A DNA stretch of 64,000 nt from Sphingobacterium sp. ML3W (GTDB lineage: Bacteria; Bacteroidota; Bacteroidia; Sphingobacteriales; Sphingobacteriaceae): contig NZ_CP009278.1 in the NCBI RefSeq assembly GCF_000747525.1, forward strand, positions 1,798,001 through 1,862,000, given 5' to 3'. The notes beneath the pieces were generated by a model that saw only the letters and a list, made by a program, of their open reading frames with translations, made no database searches and was not told the origin of the DNA. The translations under genes and the position numbers were made by a program. Each line of letters starts with the position of its first letter. The stretch's first letter is position 1. This document shows positions 10,123 to 19,317 of this stretch, in pieces.

Positions 10123-10797
10123 ATGGACGGAAAAGAGAATAATCCGAATATGCAACTTAAGCATTGGTCTAAGGTAGAGTATTTACACGAAACCAATACG
10201 AACACTAATATTCATATAAAAGGAACGACAAGTTATTATAGTAACGCTTGGATGGGAAATTTTGAGGAAAGTGTTGTTCGCTATTTATATGGTGATGAAT
10301 ATAGTGTAAGTCAGTGGAAATCAACTTGGAAAGTCGATCAATTGTATATTGGCTCGCATGTCTGTATCGCCGCTGAAGTGGTTATTTTAATGGGGGGTAA
10401 TAATACCCATCGTTCTGATTTGTTTAGCCTGTATCCTTTTATGGAAACAATAACAGAATCTTATGAAAGTAAAGGTGATACTATTATTGACGATGGTGCT
10501 TGGTTAGGATTACGTGCTATATTGCTTCCTGGTGTTCATATTGGAGAAGGTGCTATTGTCGCTTCTGGTTCGGTAGTTACAAAGAACGTTGCTCCTTATA
10601 GTATCGTGGGTGGTAATCCTGCGAAGTTTATTAAATTTAGGTTTTCTCAAGAGGTTATTTTGACATTGATTGATTTGAAAATTTATGAATGGTGTTCGGA
10701 GAAATTCAGACAATTGCAGCCATTTGTTTGTAGTGATAATATTGAACGGTTGGTGGAAGAGGAACGAAAATATGAAATTTTGCTAAAATGTAAATGA
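10123..10797 (+). CDS. Hexapeptide-repeat acetyltransferase, CatB/Vat-like
   Basis: This 224-residue protein folds as a left-handed beta-helix. Hexapeptide turns (IGSHVCIAAEV, then IIDDGAWLGLRAILLPGVHIGEGAIVASGSVVTKNV) run through the middle. It has the xenobiotic-acetyltransferase pattern: GGNNTHRSD, with the His expected to be catalytic, followed by a YPF segment, and later YSIVGGNPAKFIKFRF. Members acetylate chloramphenicol, streptogramins or unknown hydroxyl compounds using acetyl-CoA, acting as trimers in the cytoplasm. The substrate is unknown here, and resistance should not be assumed. The gene is alone and in average base composition. Confidence 0.8.
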   Translation: MDGKENNPNMQLKHWSKVEYLHETNTNTNIHIKGTTSYYSNAWMGNFEESVVRYLYGDEYSVSQWKSTWKVDQLYIGSHVCIAAEVVILMGGNNTHRSDLFSLYPFMETITESYESKGDTIIDDGAWLGLRAILLPGVHIGEGAIVASGSVVTKNVAPYSIVGGNPAKFIKFRFSQEVILTLIDLKIYEWCSEKFRQLQPFVCSDNIERLVEEERKYEILLKCK

Positions 10798-11139
10798 ATA
10801 TAAATTTTAGTTGCAAATTTAACTTTTTAAAGTGACGTTTATCGCTTAGGATTTCGAGCTGAAAAGTATCAAATAAAAACTCAATCCTTAAGATAAGTAT
10901 AGTGATTAATCTCAATGCTAAGTTTATCCTTCTAGTACTACATTTTTTCCGACATTTTAGTTATTTTTGTAGGTCATAGCTCAAGTTAATATTAACTTCA
11001 TTAATCCATCTTATCTATTATAATAACCTTTTATTATTTACTGCACATAGGTGTATTCTAATGATAAGCTTTAAGGATGTGTCAATTAAAATGAGCAAAT
11101 AAGTAGCTTAAAGAGCTATTTAACGAATTATTAGAAGAA
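10798..11139. other. 342-bp AT-rich gap before ddh
   Basis: I see no gene, terminator hairpin or RNA motif. The stretch presumably contains the ddh promoter, but I find no confident TTTG/TAnnTTTG pair. Confidence 0.4.
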
Positions 11140-12129
11140 ATGGAAAGTAATAAAAAAGATGTTTTAAGGATTGGTATCGTTGGATACGGTAATTTGGGAA
11201 GAGGAGTTGAATTGGCTATTCGCCAACATCCAGATATGGAGCTCATTGCAATTTTTACAAGAAGGGATCCTGCATTATTAGATATTGGCCCTCGTGCACA
11301 TATTATCACTGAAATCTACAAATTTGTTGGTAAGATAGATGTGATGATCCTTTGTGGAGGATCTGCGAAGGATTTGCCAGAGCAAGTATTGCAGGTTGGG
11401 CAGTTGTTCAATACGGTAGATAGTTTTGATACACACGCCAAGATTCCCGAATACTTTGATCGCATTGATTTAGTTGGAAAAGAGAATAATACGTTGAATT
11501 TAATTTCTACGGGCTGGGATCCAGGATTGTTTTCTATGGCTAGGTTAATAGGAAAGAGTATTTTACCAGTTGGAGAGGAATATACTTTTTGGGGTAAGGG
11601 CTTAAGTCAAGGACACTCTGATGCGGTAAGACGTGTTGATGGTGTAAAGAATGGTGTGCAGTATACCATTCCTTTAGAGCGCGCATTGGAAAAGGTTCGT
11701 GCGGGTGAAAATCCTCAATTAACAACGGCGGAGAAACATCAACGTGTCTGCTATGTTGTGGCAGAAGTTGATGCGGACAAAGTGGCTATAGAAAATACAA
11801 TCAAAACAATGCCGCACTATTTTGATCAGTACGAGACTATTGTTCATTTTATTAGTGAACAGGATTTATTAGCCGAACACTCAAGTATGCCGCATGGTGG
11901 TACAGTATTCCGTACAGGAATAACAGGTAACGGAACTAAGCAACGTATTGAATTCAACTTGGCTCTGGAAGATAATCCAGAATTTACTTCAAGTGTATTG
12001 GTCGCCTATGCAAGAGCTGTATGTAAGTTAGCTGCTGCAGGTCAAACTGGTGCTTGTACTGTCTTTGATATTCCTTTAGGGTATTTGTCTCCAGAATCTC
12101 CTGCTGAATTGCGACGTACACTGTTGTAG
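11140..12129 (+). CDS. ddh: meso-Diaminopimelate dehydrogenase
   Basis: This enzyme reversibly aminates tetrahydrodipicolinate to meso-diaminopimelate with NADPH and ammonia, a one-step route to the lysine and peptidoglycan precursor. The 329-residue length fits. A Rossmann motif GYGNLGRG lies near residue 15, followed by IAIFTRRDP. The central FDTHAKIPEYF and STGWDPGLFSMARL blocks and the C-terminal HGGTVFRTG segment are all diagnostic of the family. The gene is not adjacent to the lysC-lysA pair in this window (23-26 kb). It ends convergently with a lipoprotein gene across a shared hairpin. Confidence 0.93.
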   Translation: MESNKKDVLRIGIVGYGNLGRGVELAIRQHPDMELIAIFTRRDPALLDIGPRAHIITEIYKFVGKIDVMILCGGSAKDLPEQVLQVGQLFNTVDSFDTHAKIPEYFDRIDLVGKENNTLNLISTGWDPGLFSMARLIGKSILPVGEEYTFWGKGLSQGHSDAVRRVDGVKNGVQYTIPLERALEKVRAGENPQLTTAEKHQRVCYVVAEVDADKVAIENTIKTMPHYFDQYETIVHFISEQDLLAEHSSMPHGGTVFRTGITGNGTKQRIEFNLALEDNPEFTSSVLVAYARAVCKLAAAGQTGACTVFDIPLGYLSPESPAELRRTLL

Positions 12130-12213
12130 CGCAATAAAGGATCCAGCATATGCTAGTTTTTGGTGTTTAGGTTACATGCAATAAGTGACAACCGCATATC
12201 CAAGGATTTTATA

Positions 12214-12254
12214 AAAAGAGATAGCCATACACTAAGTGTATGGCTATCTCTTTT
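12214..12254. terminator. Bidirectional terminator between ddh and the lipoprotein gene
   Basis: A perfect 19-bp stem (12214-12232 with 12236-12254) has a TAA loop and an A tract on one side mirrored by a T tract on the other. It sits between two convergent genes and can serve both. Confidence 0.8.
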
Positions 12255-12275
12255 AGATGGGCTTATATAGCTAAA

Positions 12276-13175
12276 TTAAAAGTCTTTTATTTGGAAATTC
12301 ATGTCTCTCACTTGAAACATTATTTTCCCGTCATAAATGGCATCAAGATCAATTGTACCTTTTGTATATTTATCAGTACCTAAAGTAATTTTTTCTTGGA
12401 TATCAATTGTTCCAACGACCGTGTAAGTCATAAAATCACTTTCTGAAGTTGTAGGTTGTTGCGTTGCAATCATAGGGCCAACATATTTTTTTAATATTAA
12501 TTGGTTTGCACTCGGGAGTTTACCTACTGGAATTTTACCCAAAGGTAGATCTTCTAATTTTTTTTCTAGTTTTATTTCAAGGGTTGTACCGTACGTAGAC
12601 CAAAACTTATAAGAGCTTTCCTCACTTGTTGTGTGATAAAAATTCCAAGACTTCGTGTTGAATTTAAAACTGTCACTGGTATAATAAATATTATTATTAG
12701 GTACAGTACAAGTTTCATTCTTAAGTGAATAAGTAGCGAAGTTGCCTTTTAGGTGTAATAATTTTGAATTTTCTTGTTCGTAAAGTAAATTTCCTTCGAA
12801 TTCGAATGTTAATTGTTTTGTATCCGAATTGAATCCGAAATTTTTGATTTTTATTGTGGTGTCTGGGTTAAACGAGGGCGTGAGGTAGGTGAAAAAACCG
12901 ATTCCATTTTCCATGCGATCCAAACGTACATTGATGAGCTCGCCAGTTTTTAGAAAGCTGAAATTGAGCATTAGGTTTTCGTCACCTTGTTTAAAAGACA
13001 TATTAGCATGGAGGGTGTTGCATTTTTCATTACCCGTAATATTTTCTTGTGCTATTTTAATGACCTGTCCATCGACTTCGATTGGCGTGAAATAGTTTGT
13101 AGTTTCGACAATCTTGTCTTCTTTACTGCAACTGAGTGTGAGTAGTGTAACAGCTATGATTAAAATTTTTTTCAT
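12276..13175 (-). CDS. Putative lipoprotein, unknown function (299 aa)
   Basis: The N-terminus, MKKILIIAVTLLTLSC followed by SKED, is a lipoprotein signal with the lipobox cysteine at residue 16. The remainder is rich in beta-strand, Thr and Lys, with no motif that I recognise. Pairs such as CNTL and CTVP suggest a possible disulfide in the mature domain. It is probably anchored in the outer membrane and faces the periplasm or surface. It has no operon partners. The function is unknown. Confidence 0.75.
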   Translation of the reverse strand: MKKILIIAVTLLTLSCSKEDKIVETTNYFTPIEVDGQVIKIAQENITGNEKCNTLHANMSFKQGDENLMLNFSFLKTGELINVRLDRMENGIGFFTYLTPSFNPDTTIKIKNFGFNSDTKQLTFEFEGNLLYEQENSKLLHLKGNFATYSLKNETCTVPNNNIYYTSDSFKFNTKSWNFYHTTSEESSYKFWSTYGTTLEIKLEKKLEDLPLGKIPVGKLPSANQLILKKYVGPMIATQQPTTSESDFMTYTVVGTIDIQEKITLGTDKYTKGTIDLDAIYDGKIMFQVRDMNFQIKDF

Positions 13176-13313
13176 TTATACTTTAATTTATTTTTACAAA
13201 TAGTAAATATAATGATTAAAATTTTGAAGGAGAAAAAATTACCTTAGATAAAGGAGAGTATCTAGAAGTTTAGAAGCTAAGATTTTATAGTTAAAGTAAT
13301 GCTATCAGATTTT

Positions 13314-13347
13314 CGGTAAAAAAAAATGCGCAGTTTATGGCTGCGCA
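13314..13347 (-). terminator. Intrinsic terminator of rpoD
   Basis: ATGCGCAG (13325-13332) pairs with CTGCGCAT (13340-13347). On the minus strand the stem is followed by a run of T. It lies 25 bp past the rpoD stop. Confidence 0.8.
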
Positions 13348-13371
13348 TCTGAAAAAATAATGTTAATACTA

Positions 13372-14232
13372 TTAACCTAAATAAGATTTTAAGATCTTGC
13401 TACGAGATGTATGACGTAAGCGTTGTAAAGCTTTGTCTTTAATCTGACGGACACGTTCGCGCGTTAAGTTGAATTTTTCACCGATTTCCTCTAAAGATAA
13501 TTGGTGGTTTGATCCAAGTCCGAAAAATAATACAATTATTTCTCTTTCGCGTTCTGTCAATGTTGACAATGAACGTCTGATTTCCTCTGATAAAGACTCG
13601 TCGATAAGGGAGCTGTCAGTTTCTGGGTCATGATTCTCTAATACGTCTAATAGGGTATTTTCTTCCCCTTGCACGAATGGTGCATCCATAGAGACATGTC
13701 TGCCCGAATTACTTAACGTATCCGAAACTTTATCGACTGTTGTTTCAAGAATTTCTGCTAATTCTTCTGGTGAAGGTTCGCGTTCATATTCTTGTTCTAA
13801 TTTAGAGAATGCTTTACTAATTTTACTTAATGAACCGACCTGGTTCAATGGTAAACGTACAATACGAGATTGCTCCGCAATAGCCTGAAGAATCGATTGA
13901 CGAATCCACCATACCGCATAAGAGATAAATTTAAAACCCTTTGTCTCGTCAAAACGCTTAGCTGCTTTAATTAAGCCCAAGTTACCTTCGTTGATTAAAT
14001 CACCTAAGGTTAATCCTTGATTCTGATATTGTTTTGCTACAGATACGACGAAACGTAAGTTGGTTTTAGTCAATTTCTCCAAGGCAACTTGGTCACCTTC
14101 GCGAATACGTTGTGCTAATTCAACTTCTTCTTCTGCTGTAATTAAGTCTACTTTACCAATTTCGTGTAAATACTTGTCCAAAGACTGTGATTCACGATTG
14201 GTAATCGATTGTGTAATTTTGAGCTGTCTCAT
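13372..14232 (-). CDS. rpoD: RNA polymerase primary sigma factor (sigma-70/SigA type)
   Basis: This is the housekeeping sigma factor that directs RNA polymerase to Bacteroidota promoters. At 286 residues it lacks region 1.1, as is usual in this phylum. Region 1.2 is near residues 18-50 ([16 protein letters not shown]). Region 2 holds [30 protein letters not shown] and the -10-recognition stretch [13 protein letters not shown]. Region 3 and region 4 ([15 protein letters not shown], then the helix-turn-helix with [18 protein letters not shown]) complete it. The gene is monocistronic with its own terminator. A TATTTTTG-like box lies upstream on the same strand near 14269-14276, without a clear partner element. 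Confidence 0.95.
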   Translation of the reverse strand: MRQLKITQSITNRESQSLDKYLHEIGKVDLITAEEEVELAQRIREGDQVALEKLTKTNLRFVVSVAKQYQNQGLTLGDLINEGNLGLIKAAKRFDETKGFKFISYAVWWIRQSILQAIAEQSRIVRLPLNQVGSLSKISKAFSKLEQEYEREPSPEELAEILETTVDKVSDTLSNSGRHVSMDAPFVQGEENTLLDVLENHDPETDSSLIDESLSEEIRRSLSTLTEREREIIVLFFGLGSNHQLSLEEIGEKFNLTRERVRQIKDKALQRLRHTSRSKILKSYLG

Positions 14233-14596
14233 TAATTATATTAATACCTTTCTCCTCTGAAATGTTTGCAAAAATACAAAATAAAAACGACTTATTGTAA
14301 TATTTATTGCTGATGTATGATTATATCTGGTTGATTATGAGGATTTTTATTTAAAATACATCATAGCAAAAATTATTCCAAAAAGATGTATTTAAGTCAT
14401 AATAGTGTTTGAACTTTTAAATCGCATTCTAAACGATTGGTAATGAATGCCCTCTGCTGTCGCGAATGATTTATGATAAGATTTATGTATTTGTCAGTAT
14501 AAAATTAAGCTTATCAAAGTTTCCGTAAATATTTTATCCTTGCCCAAAACTTTTTAATGATTCACGTGTTTTGCAATAAAACAATAACTTTTGATT
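14233..14596. other. Divergent intergenic region between rpoD and the XRE regulator
   Basis: It contains the presumed rpoD promoter (TATTTTTG on the minus strand, 14269-14276). Further right, TATCCTTG near 14535 could serve the XRE gene. No other gene or RNA is visible. Confidence 0.4.
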
Positions 14597-14848
14597 ATGC
14601 CAATTATTATACATTTAGACAGAGTAATGCGCGATCGCAGAATGTCATTGAATGAGCTTAGCGCTAAGGTAGGCATCACGCTATCAAATCTTTCCATTAT
14701 TAAAAATCAAAAAGCCAAAGCATTGCGTTTGGATACTTTGGCTTCAATTTGTCATGCTTTGCATTGTCAGCCAGCAGATTTGATGGTATATGTACCCGAA
14801 GAGGGGATAGAACCGACTAAAAGCGATAACCCCTTAGAAAGTCTATAA
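14597..14848 (+). CDS. Small XRE-family transcriptional regulator
   Basis: The 83-residue product is almost entirely a Cro/CI helix-turn-helix (MRDRRMSLNELSAKVGITLSNLS, then LRLDTLASICHALHCQPADLMVY). This is the YozG/CPBP-associated type of tiny XRE protein. ATG 14597 is preferred over TTG 14591. Relatives usually sit beside a DUF2975 membrane protein; none is present here, so its target is unknown. Its last 32 bases overlap the 3' end of fmt in convergent orientation, with no terminator between. Confidence 0.8.
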   Translation: MPIIIHLDRVMRDRRMSLNELSAKVGITLSNLSIIKNQKAKALRLDTLASICHALHCQPADLMVYVPEEGIEPTKSDNPLESL

Positions 14849-15734
14849 TTTCCATTTTCTTTTTGCCTTCTATTTGCAGCTCTAAAACATTTATGTAGCC
14901 GTCGTTTCCCGCAAATTTAAGATAGGTTTTTCCGTCCGTTTTATAAGTGCCTGGAGAATCTCCTACGGTATTATATTCTTTTGTAACGTTGTATAGTTTT
15001 AAAACTTTATTATCTAAGCTTGTGAAAGCTGCTGGATATGGACTTAATCCTCTAATTAAGTTGTAGATGGAGTCAATGTCATTGTTCCAGTCAATCAGGC
15101 AGTTTTCCTTAAATATTTTAGGAGCGTGCTTCAGTTCATTTTCGGGAATTAATGTGCTTTGGGCAGTTGGTGTTAAGCTGTTGTTTTTTATACCAGTTAC
15201 GGTTCTTAGTAAAAGCTGTGCTCCCGTATGCATAAGTTTGTCATGTAAGATGCCCGCATTGTCATCTTCAGCAATATTAACTTCTTCTGATAATAAGATG
15301 TTACCTGTATCAATTTCATGCTGTAATAAGAATGTGGATACGCCACTTACTTTTTCACCATTGATAATAGCATGGTTAATGGGGGCTGCGCCACGGTATT
15401 GTGGCAATAAAGAAGCGTGTACGTTGATTGTTCCATGTGTTGGCATGTTCCAAACGACTTCGGGCAACATGCGGAAGGCGACGACAACCTGTAAATCTGC
15501 TTGATAGCCTTTCAGTTCTTTCAGAAATACTGGGTCTTTGAGTTTAATTGGTTGCAATACAGGTATATTGTGTGTTTCTGCATAAACTTTTACCGCAGAT
15601 TGGTGAAGCTTTTGTCCACGACCAGCAGGTTTGTCTGGTGCTGTAACGACTGCTACTATATTTTCTCCAGATTGCACAAGTGCATCTAATGAAGCGACTG
15701 CAAAGTCTGGAGTTCCCATGAAAATGATGCGCAT
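14817..15734 (-). CDS. fmt: Methionyl-tRNA formyltransferase
   Basis: This enzyme transfers a formyl group from 10-formyltetrahydrofolate to Met-tRNA(fMet) for translation initiation. The protein is 305 residues long. The N-terminal Rossmann-like domain begins MRIIFMGTPDFA. The catalytic triad residues are visible as Asn104 and His106 (in INVHASLLP) and Asp142 (in EIDTGNIL). The C-terminal tRNA-binding OB-like domain runs from about residue 205, with LIRGLSPYPAAFT at its border. The fmt gene diverges from the permease at 15846 across a 111-bp spacer. Confidence 0.95.
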   Translation of the reverse strand: MRIIFMGTPDFAVASLDALVQSGENIVAVVTAPDKPAGRGQKLHQSAVKVYAETHNIPVLQPIKLKDPVFLKELKGYQADLQVVVAFRMLPEVVWNMPTHGTINVHASLLPQYRGAAPINHAIINGEKVSGVSTFLLQHEIDTGNILLSEEVNIAEDDNAGILHDKLMHTGAQLLLRTVTGIKNNSLTPTAQSTLIPENELKHAPKIFKENCLIDWNNDIDSIYNLIRGLSPYPAAFTSLDNKVLKLYNVTKEYNTVGDSPGTYKTDGKTYLKFAGNDGYINVLELQIEGKKKMEIIDFLRGYRF

Positions 15735-15845
15735 ATACGTTTTGTTTTCTTATTTTAGTACTGAGGTGATGGAAGCAGCAGGAATAAAATAGGCTGGTTC
15801 ACATTTTTTTTTAACTTTGCGAAGTTACATAAATAATTTAAAAGC

Positions 15846-17066
15846 TTGAATTTTCCATATTTTTTAGCCAAGAGAATCACTTTTTTAGGAAAAAGAACTT
15901 TTTCTAAATTAATTGTGCGCATTACCGTAGGGGCAATTGCCTTGGCGATTGCGGCAATTATTCTTTCTGTGGCTGTTTTGCGTGGGTTTAAGTCGGAGGT
16001 TACCGCCAAGCAACGGGGGTTCTTTGGGGATGTTGTGGTCTTACGTTATGACCTTAATAGTTCCTATGAAAACTCACCAATTGCCTTGGATACAACGGAA
16101 TTGAACACCTTGACAAAATTACCCAACGTAGCGGGCATACATGCTTTTGCGACCAAACCTGGGATTATCAATGTTAATGATGAGGTGGAAGGGGTGCTAC
16201 TGAAAGGTGTTGATACCTCTTACGATCAGAGCTACCTAAAGAGTATATTAGTAGCTGGTGATACGATCGATTTTAGAACTGATCATGATGCTGGAAAGCA
16301 AATCTTGATATCTAAATATTTGGCAAATAGATTAATGCTGAAGGAGGGGGATGATTTCATCATGTACTTCGTACAACAGCCTATTCGTAAACGTAAGTTT
16401 GAAATTAAAGGGATATATAACTCGGGCTCCGAAGAATTGGATAAAATTTATGTCATTGGTTCTCTCAATCTGATTCGTAGGCTTAATAATTTGGATAGTG
16501 CAGCTGTTGGTGGATATGAATTGCGCATACATGATTTTTCTAAACTACAGCAGACCACAAATGAAATTGATGATATGGTACCGATGGATCTGCATGCCGT
16601 AAGCATTCGGGATCAAATGGCAGATATCTTTCAGTGGTTGGATCTATTAGATATGAACACTACCATTATCTTTATATTGGTTACTTTGGTAGCTATTATT
16701 AACATGATTTCAGCTTTGCTCATTACTATCTTGGAACGGACATCTATGATTGGTATTTTGAAAGCACTTGGTTTTCATAATAATGGGGTGCGGCGAGTTT
16801 TTATGTACAACGCGTTATATCTGATTGGTTTAGGGTTGATTCTAGGTAATTTGATTGGCCTTGGTTTGTACTTCTTTCAGGATTACACCCAGTTTTTTAA
16901 GTTGGATGAAAAGACCTATTATATCTCATATGTGGCTGTTAAACTCTATTGGACGGACATTGCTTTAATCAACTTATCGGTGGTTATTATTGGAATGTTG
17001 GCCTTATTTATTCCTTCCTTACTGATTACAAAAATCAGTCCAGTACGCGCGATTTCTTTCAAATAA
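15846..17066 (+). CDS. ABC transporter permease of the LolC/LolE-FtsX type
   Basis: This 406-residue permease has one N-terminal membrane helix (VGAIALAIAAIILSVAVLRGF), a large MacB-like periplasmic domain (about residues 45-265), and three C-terminal helices with the FtsX-domain pattern LVAIINMISALLITILERTSMIGILKALG. Members work with an ATPase in releasing lipoproteins from the inner membrane or in related export. No ATPase is adjacent. The start codon is TTG at 15846: no in-frame ATG lies nearby, and the residues right after it (NFPYFLAKRITFLGKRTFSK) are typical of the family N-terminus. The role in lipoprotein release is inferred. Confidence 0.85.
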   Translation: MNFPYFLAKRITFLGKRTFSKLIVRITVGAIALAIAAIILSVAVLRGFKSEVTAKQRGFFGDVVVLRYDLNSSYENSPIALDTTELNTLTKLPNVAGIHAFATKPGIINVNDEVEGVLLKGVDTSYDQSYLKSILVAGDTIDFRTDHDAGKQILISKYLANRLMLKEGDDFIMYFVQQPIRKRKFEIKGIYNSGSEELDKIYVIGSLNLIRRLNNLDSAAVGGYELRIHDFSKLQQTTNEIDDMVPMDLHAVSIRDQMADIFQWLDLLDMNTTIIFILVTLVAIINMISALLITILERTSMIGILKALGFHNNGVRRVFMYNALYLIGLGLILGNLIGLGLYFFQDYTQFFKLDEKTYYISYVAVKLYWTDIALINLSVVIIGMLALFIPSLLITKISPVRAISFK

Positions 17067-17178
17067 ATGACTGTTTTAATTGTGGTTCCGAAATAAATAT
17101 TTTACTTTTAGAGGTTTGGTAAGTGGATTTCTATAGGTAATCCGCTGTAAACACATACTTGAACTAGCTTATATATTT

Positions 17179-19308
17179 ATGAATAGAAACGTATTAGATC
17201 ACTTATCGCATGCTTTTGAAGCTCCTTTAAAAAGTCCAGTACTCATCTTCGCGCTCGTATTATTTATCATTTTATTGTCGCCTATACTATTGCGATCCAT
17301 TAAGGTTCCGGGCATTATAGGCTTGATTATTTCGGGAGTGATTATTGGTCCACATGGATTGAATTGGTTAGAGAAAAATTCGGCAGTGGATCTTTTTTCA
17401 ACAATCGGTTTGCTATATATTATGTTTATAGCTGGATTGGAGTTGGATATGAATGAATTCAAGAAGACGAAACATAAAAGTGTTATGTTCGGTTTTTTTA
17501 CTTTCATCATACCTATTTCTATTGGTTTTCCAGTGTGCTTTTATCTTTTGGATTATGGAATATTAGCCAGTATACTGATATCCAGTATGTTTGCTACGCA
17601 TACTTTGGTTTCCTATCCTATAGTTAATAGTTACGGTATTTCGAAGAATGAGGCTGTCGCCATCACTATTGGAGGTACCATTTTGACAGATACGGCTGTG
17701 TTGATTATACTTGCAGTCATCACTGGTGCTTCGCAGGGGAATATAGGACAAGAATTTTGGGTAACCTTAGGCGTTTCGTTTTCTATTTTTCTCTTTATTA
17801 TGTTTGGTGTCATTCCTTGCATTGCAAAATGGTTTTTCGAGCGTATTGAAAGTGAAAAAACTTCCCATTATATTTTTATCCTATCCATCGTTTTTTTTGC
17901 AGCTTTCTTATCTGAAATTGCGGGTTTGGAGCCGATTATCGGAGCGTTTGTGGCTGGTCTTGCTTTGAATAAATTGATTCCACATTCGTCTGCATTGATG
18001 AATCGAATCGAATTTATCGGTAATGCGATTTTTATTCCATTCTTTTTAATCAGTGTAGGGATGATTGTGGATGTTAGCGTTCTTCTACGCGGCCCAGAGG
18101 CTTTAATCGTGGCAGCAACACTGACCGTAGTAGCGATATTGGGTAAATGGGGGGCAGCATGGGTGACACAATTTGTCTTTAAGTATTCAATTGGTCAACG
18201 TAACGTGATATTTGGTTTGAGTAGTTCACATGCTGCGGCAACTCTAGCCGTCATTATGGTTGGTTATAAAAATGAAATTATTGATGAGAATGTACTGAAT
18301 GGGACAATTTTATTGATTTTAGTGACTTGTATCGTGGCAACTATTGTAACCGAAGCGGCTTCTAAGAAAATTGTTATGGATGGGGATCAGGATGATACCC
18401 ATATCAATATTGTGAAGGAACATGATGAACATATTATGATTCCATTAGCAAATATGGAAAATATGAAATCTATTTTAGATTTTGCTACTTTAATGCGAAG
18501 TAAGAAATCACATCATCCGATCAGTATTGTCTCCGTAGTAAAGGATAACGAGCAAGCGGAAAAGAATATGGCTATTGCTCGTAAAAATCTTGATAACATA
18601 GCAAAATATGCTTCAGGTAGTGAAACAGAGGTAAGTATCGCAGCTACAATTGACTTTAATATTCCTAGTGGAATCAGCAGAAGTGCTAAAGAGGTGATGG
18701 CAGATTGTATTCTTTTAGGGTGGCCAAGTGCTAGTAATTTTGTGGATAAAATAGTCGGTGAAAAATCAGAGAGTATTCTTAATCGTACTTCTGCAAATGT
18801 GATGATGTGCCAATTCAAAAAGCCATTTATCACCCATAGTAAAATTATCGTTTTTGCTCCACCATTATCACAATCTGAATTTGGTTTTGAGTATTGGGTA
18901 GAGAAAGTGTTAAAATTAGGACAGGAGCTTACTATTTCGGTCACTTTTGTATGTGATGAACGCACAGAGGCTGCTACTACAGTGTTCCTAGATGAAATCA
19001 AAAATTCAGTTCCCGTTAATTTTAGAATTTATGATAATTGGGATCATATTCATGGTTTAATCTCATTTAGGGAGGATAATGCGCTGTTGTTTTATGTTTC
19101 TTCCCGTTATGGAGAGGTGTCTTATCGTGATTCATTGGATGGTTTGGCAAAGAAATTGGAACGTATCCATGAAAATGACAACGTGGTGCTGGTATTTCCA
19201 AGCCGGGTGGACAATCATCATATTGATGAATATGAAGATGTGCAAGCGGCGCCGATCTTTAGAAAAATCAGTAAGGAAATCGGTAACATGTTCAATAAGG
19301 AGAAATAG
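17179..19308 (+). CDS. CPA2-family cation:proton antiporter with C-terminal cytoplasmic domain
   Basis: The first about 395 residues form a 12-13 helix Na+(K+)/H+ exchanger of the KefB/CPA2 type. Conserved stretches include VPGIIGLIISGVIIGPHG, LLYIMFIAGLELDM, GGTILTDTAVLIILA with the acidic TD pair expected in ion binding, and LEPIIGAFVAGLALN. The remaining about 310 residues form a soluble domain resembling tandem universal-stress-like folds rather than TrkA-N, with no clear nucleotide motif. The protein would exchange monovalent cations for protons at the inner membrane. It is 9 bp ahead of icd, so the two are probably co-transcribed. Confidence 0.85.
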   Translation: MNRNVLDHLSHAFEAPLKSPVLIFALVLFIILLSPILLRSIKVPGIIGLIISGVIIGPHGLNWLEKNSAVDLFSTIGLLYIMFIAGLELDMNEFKKTKHKSVMFGFFTFIIPISIGFPVCFYLLDYGILASILISSMFATHTLVSYPIVNSYGISKNEAVAITIGGTILTDTAVLIILAVITGASQGNIGQEFWVTLGVSFSIFLFIMFGVIPCIAKWFFERIESEKTSHYIFILSIVFFAAFLSEIAGLEPIIGAFVAGLALNKLIPHSSALMNRIEFIGNAIFIPFFLISVGMIVDVSVLLRGPEALIVAATLTVVAILGKWGAAWVTQFVFKYSIGQRNVIFGLSSSHAAATLAVIMVGYKNEIIDENVLNGTILLILVTCIVATIVTEAASKKIVMDGDQDDTHINIVKEHDEHIMIPLANMENMKSILDFATLMRSKKSHHPISIVSVVKDNEQAEKNMAIARKNLDNIAKYASGSETEVSIAATIDFNIPSGISRSAKEVMADCILLGWPSASNFVDKIVGEKSESILNRTSANVMMCQFKKPFITHSKIIVFAPPLSQSEFGFEYWVEKVLKLGQELTISVTFVCDERTEAATTVFLDEIKNSVPVNFRIYDNWDHIHGLISFREDNALLFYVSSRYGEVSYRDSLDGLAKKLERIHENDNVVLVFPSRVDNHHIDEYEDVQAAPIFRKISKEIGNMFNKEK

Positions 19309-19317
19309 AAATACACT

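Noticed and set aside
10123..10797. Chloramphenicol or streptogramin resistance gene
   Set aside because: The family matches CatB/Vat, but chromosomal members have many substrates and nothing here shows drug specificity.
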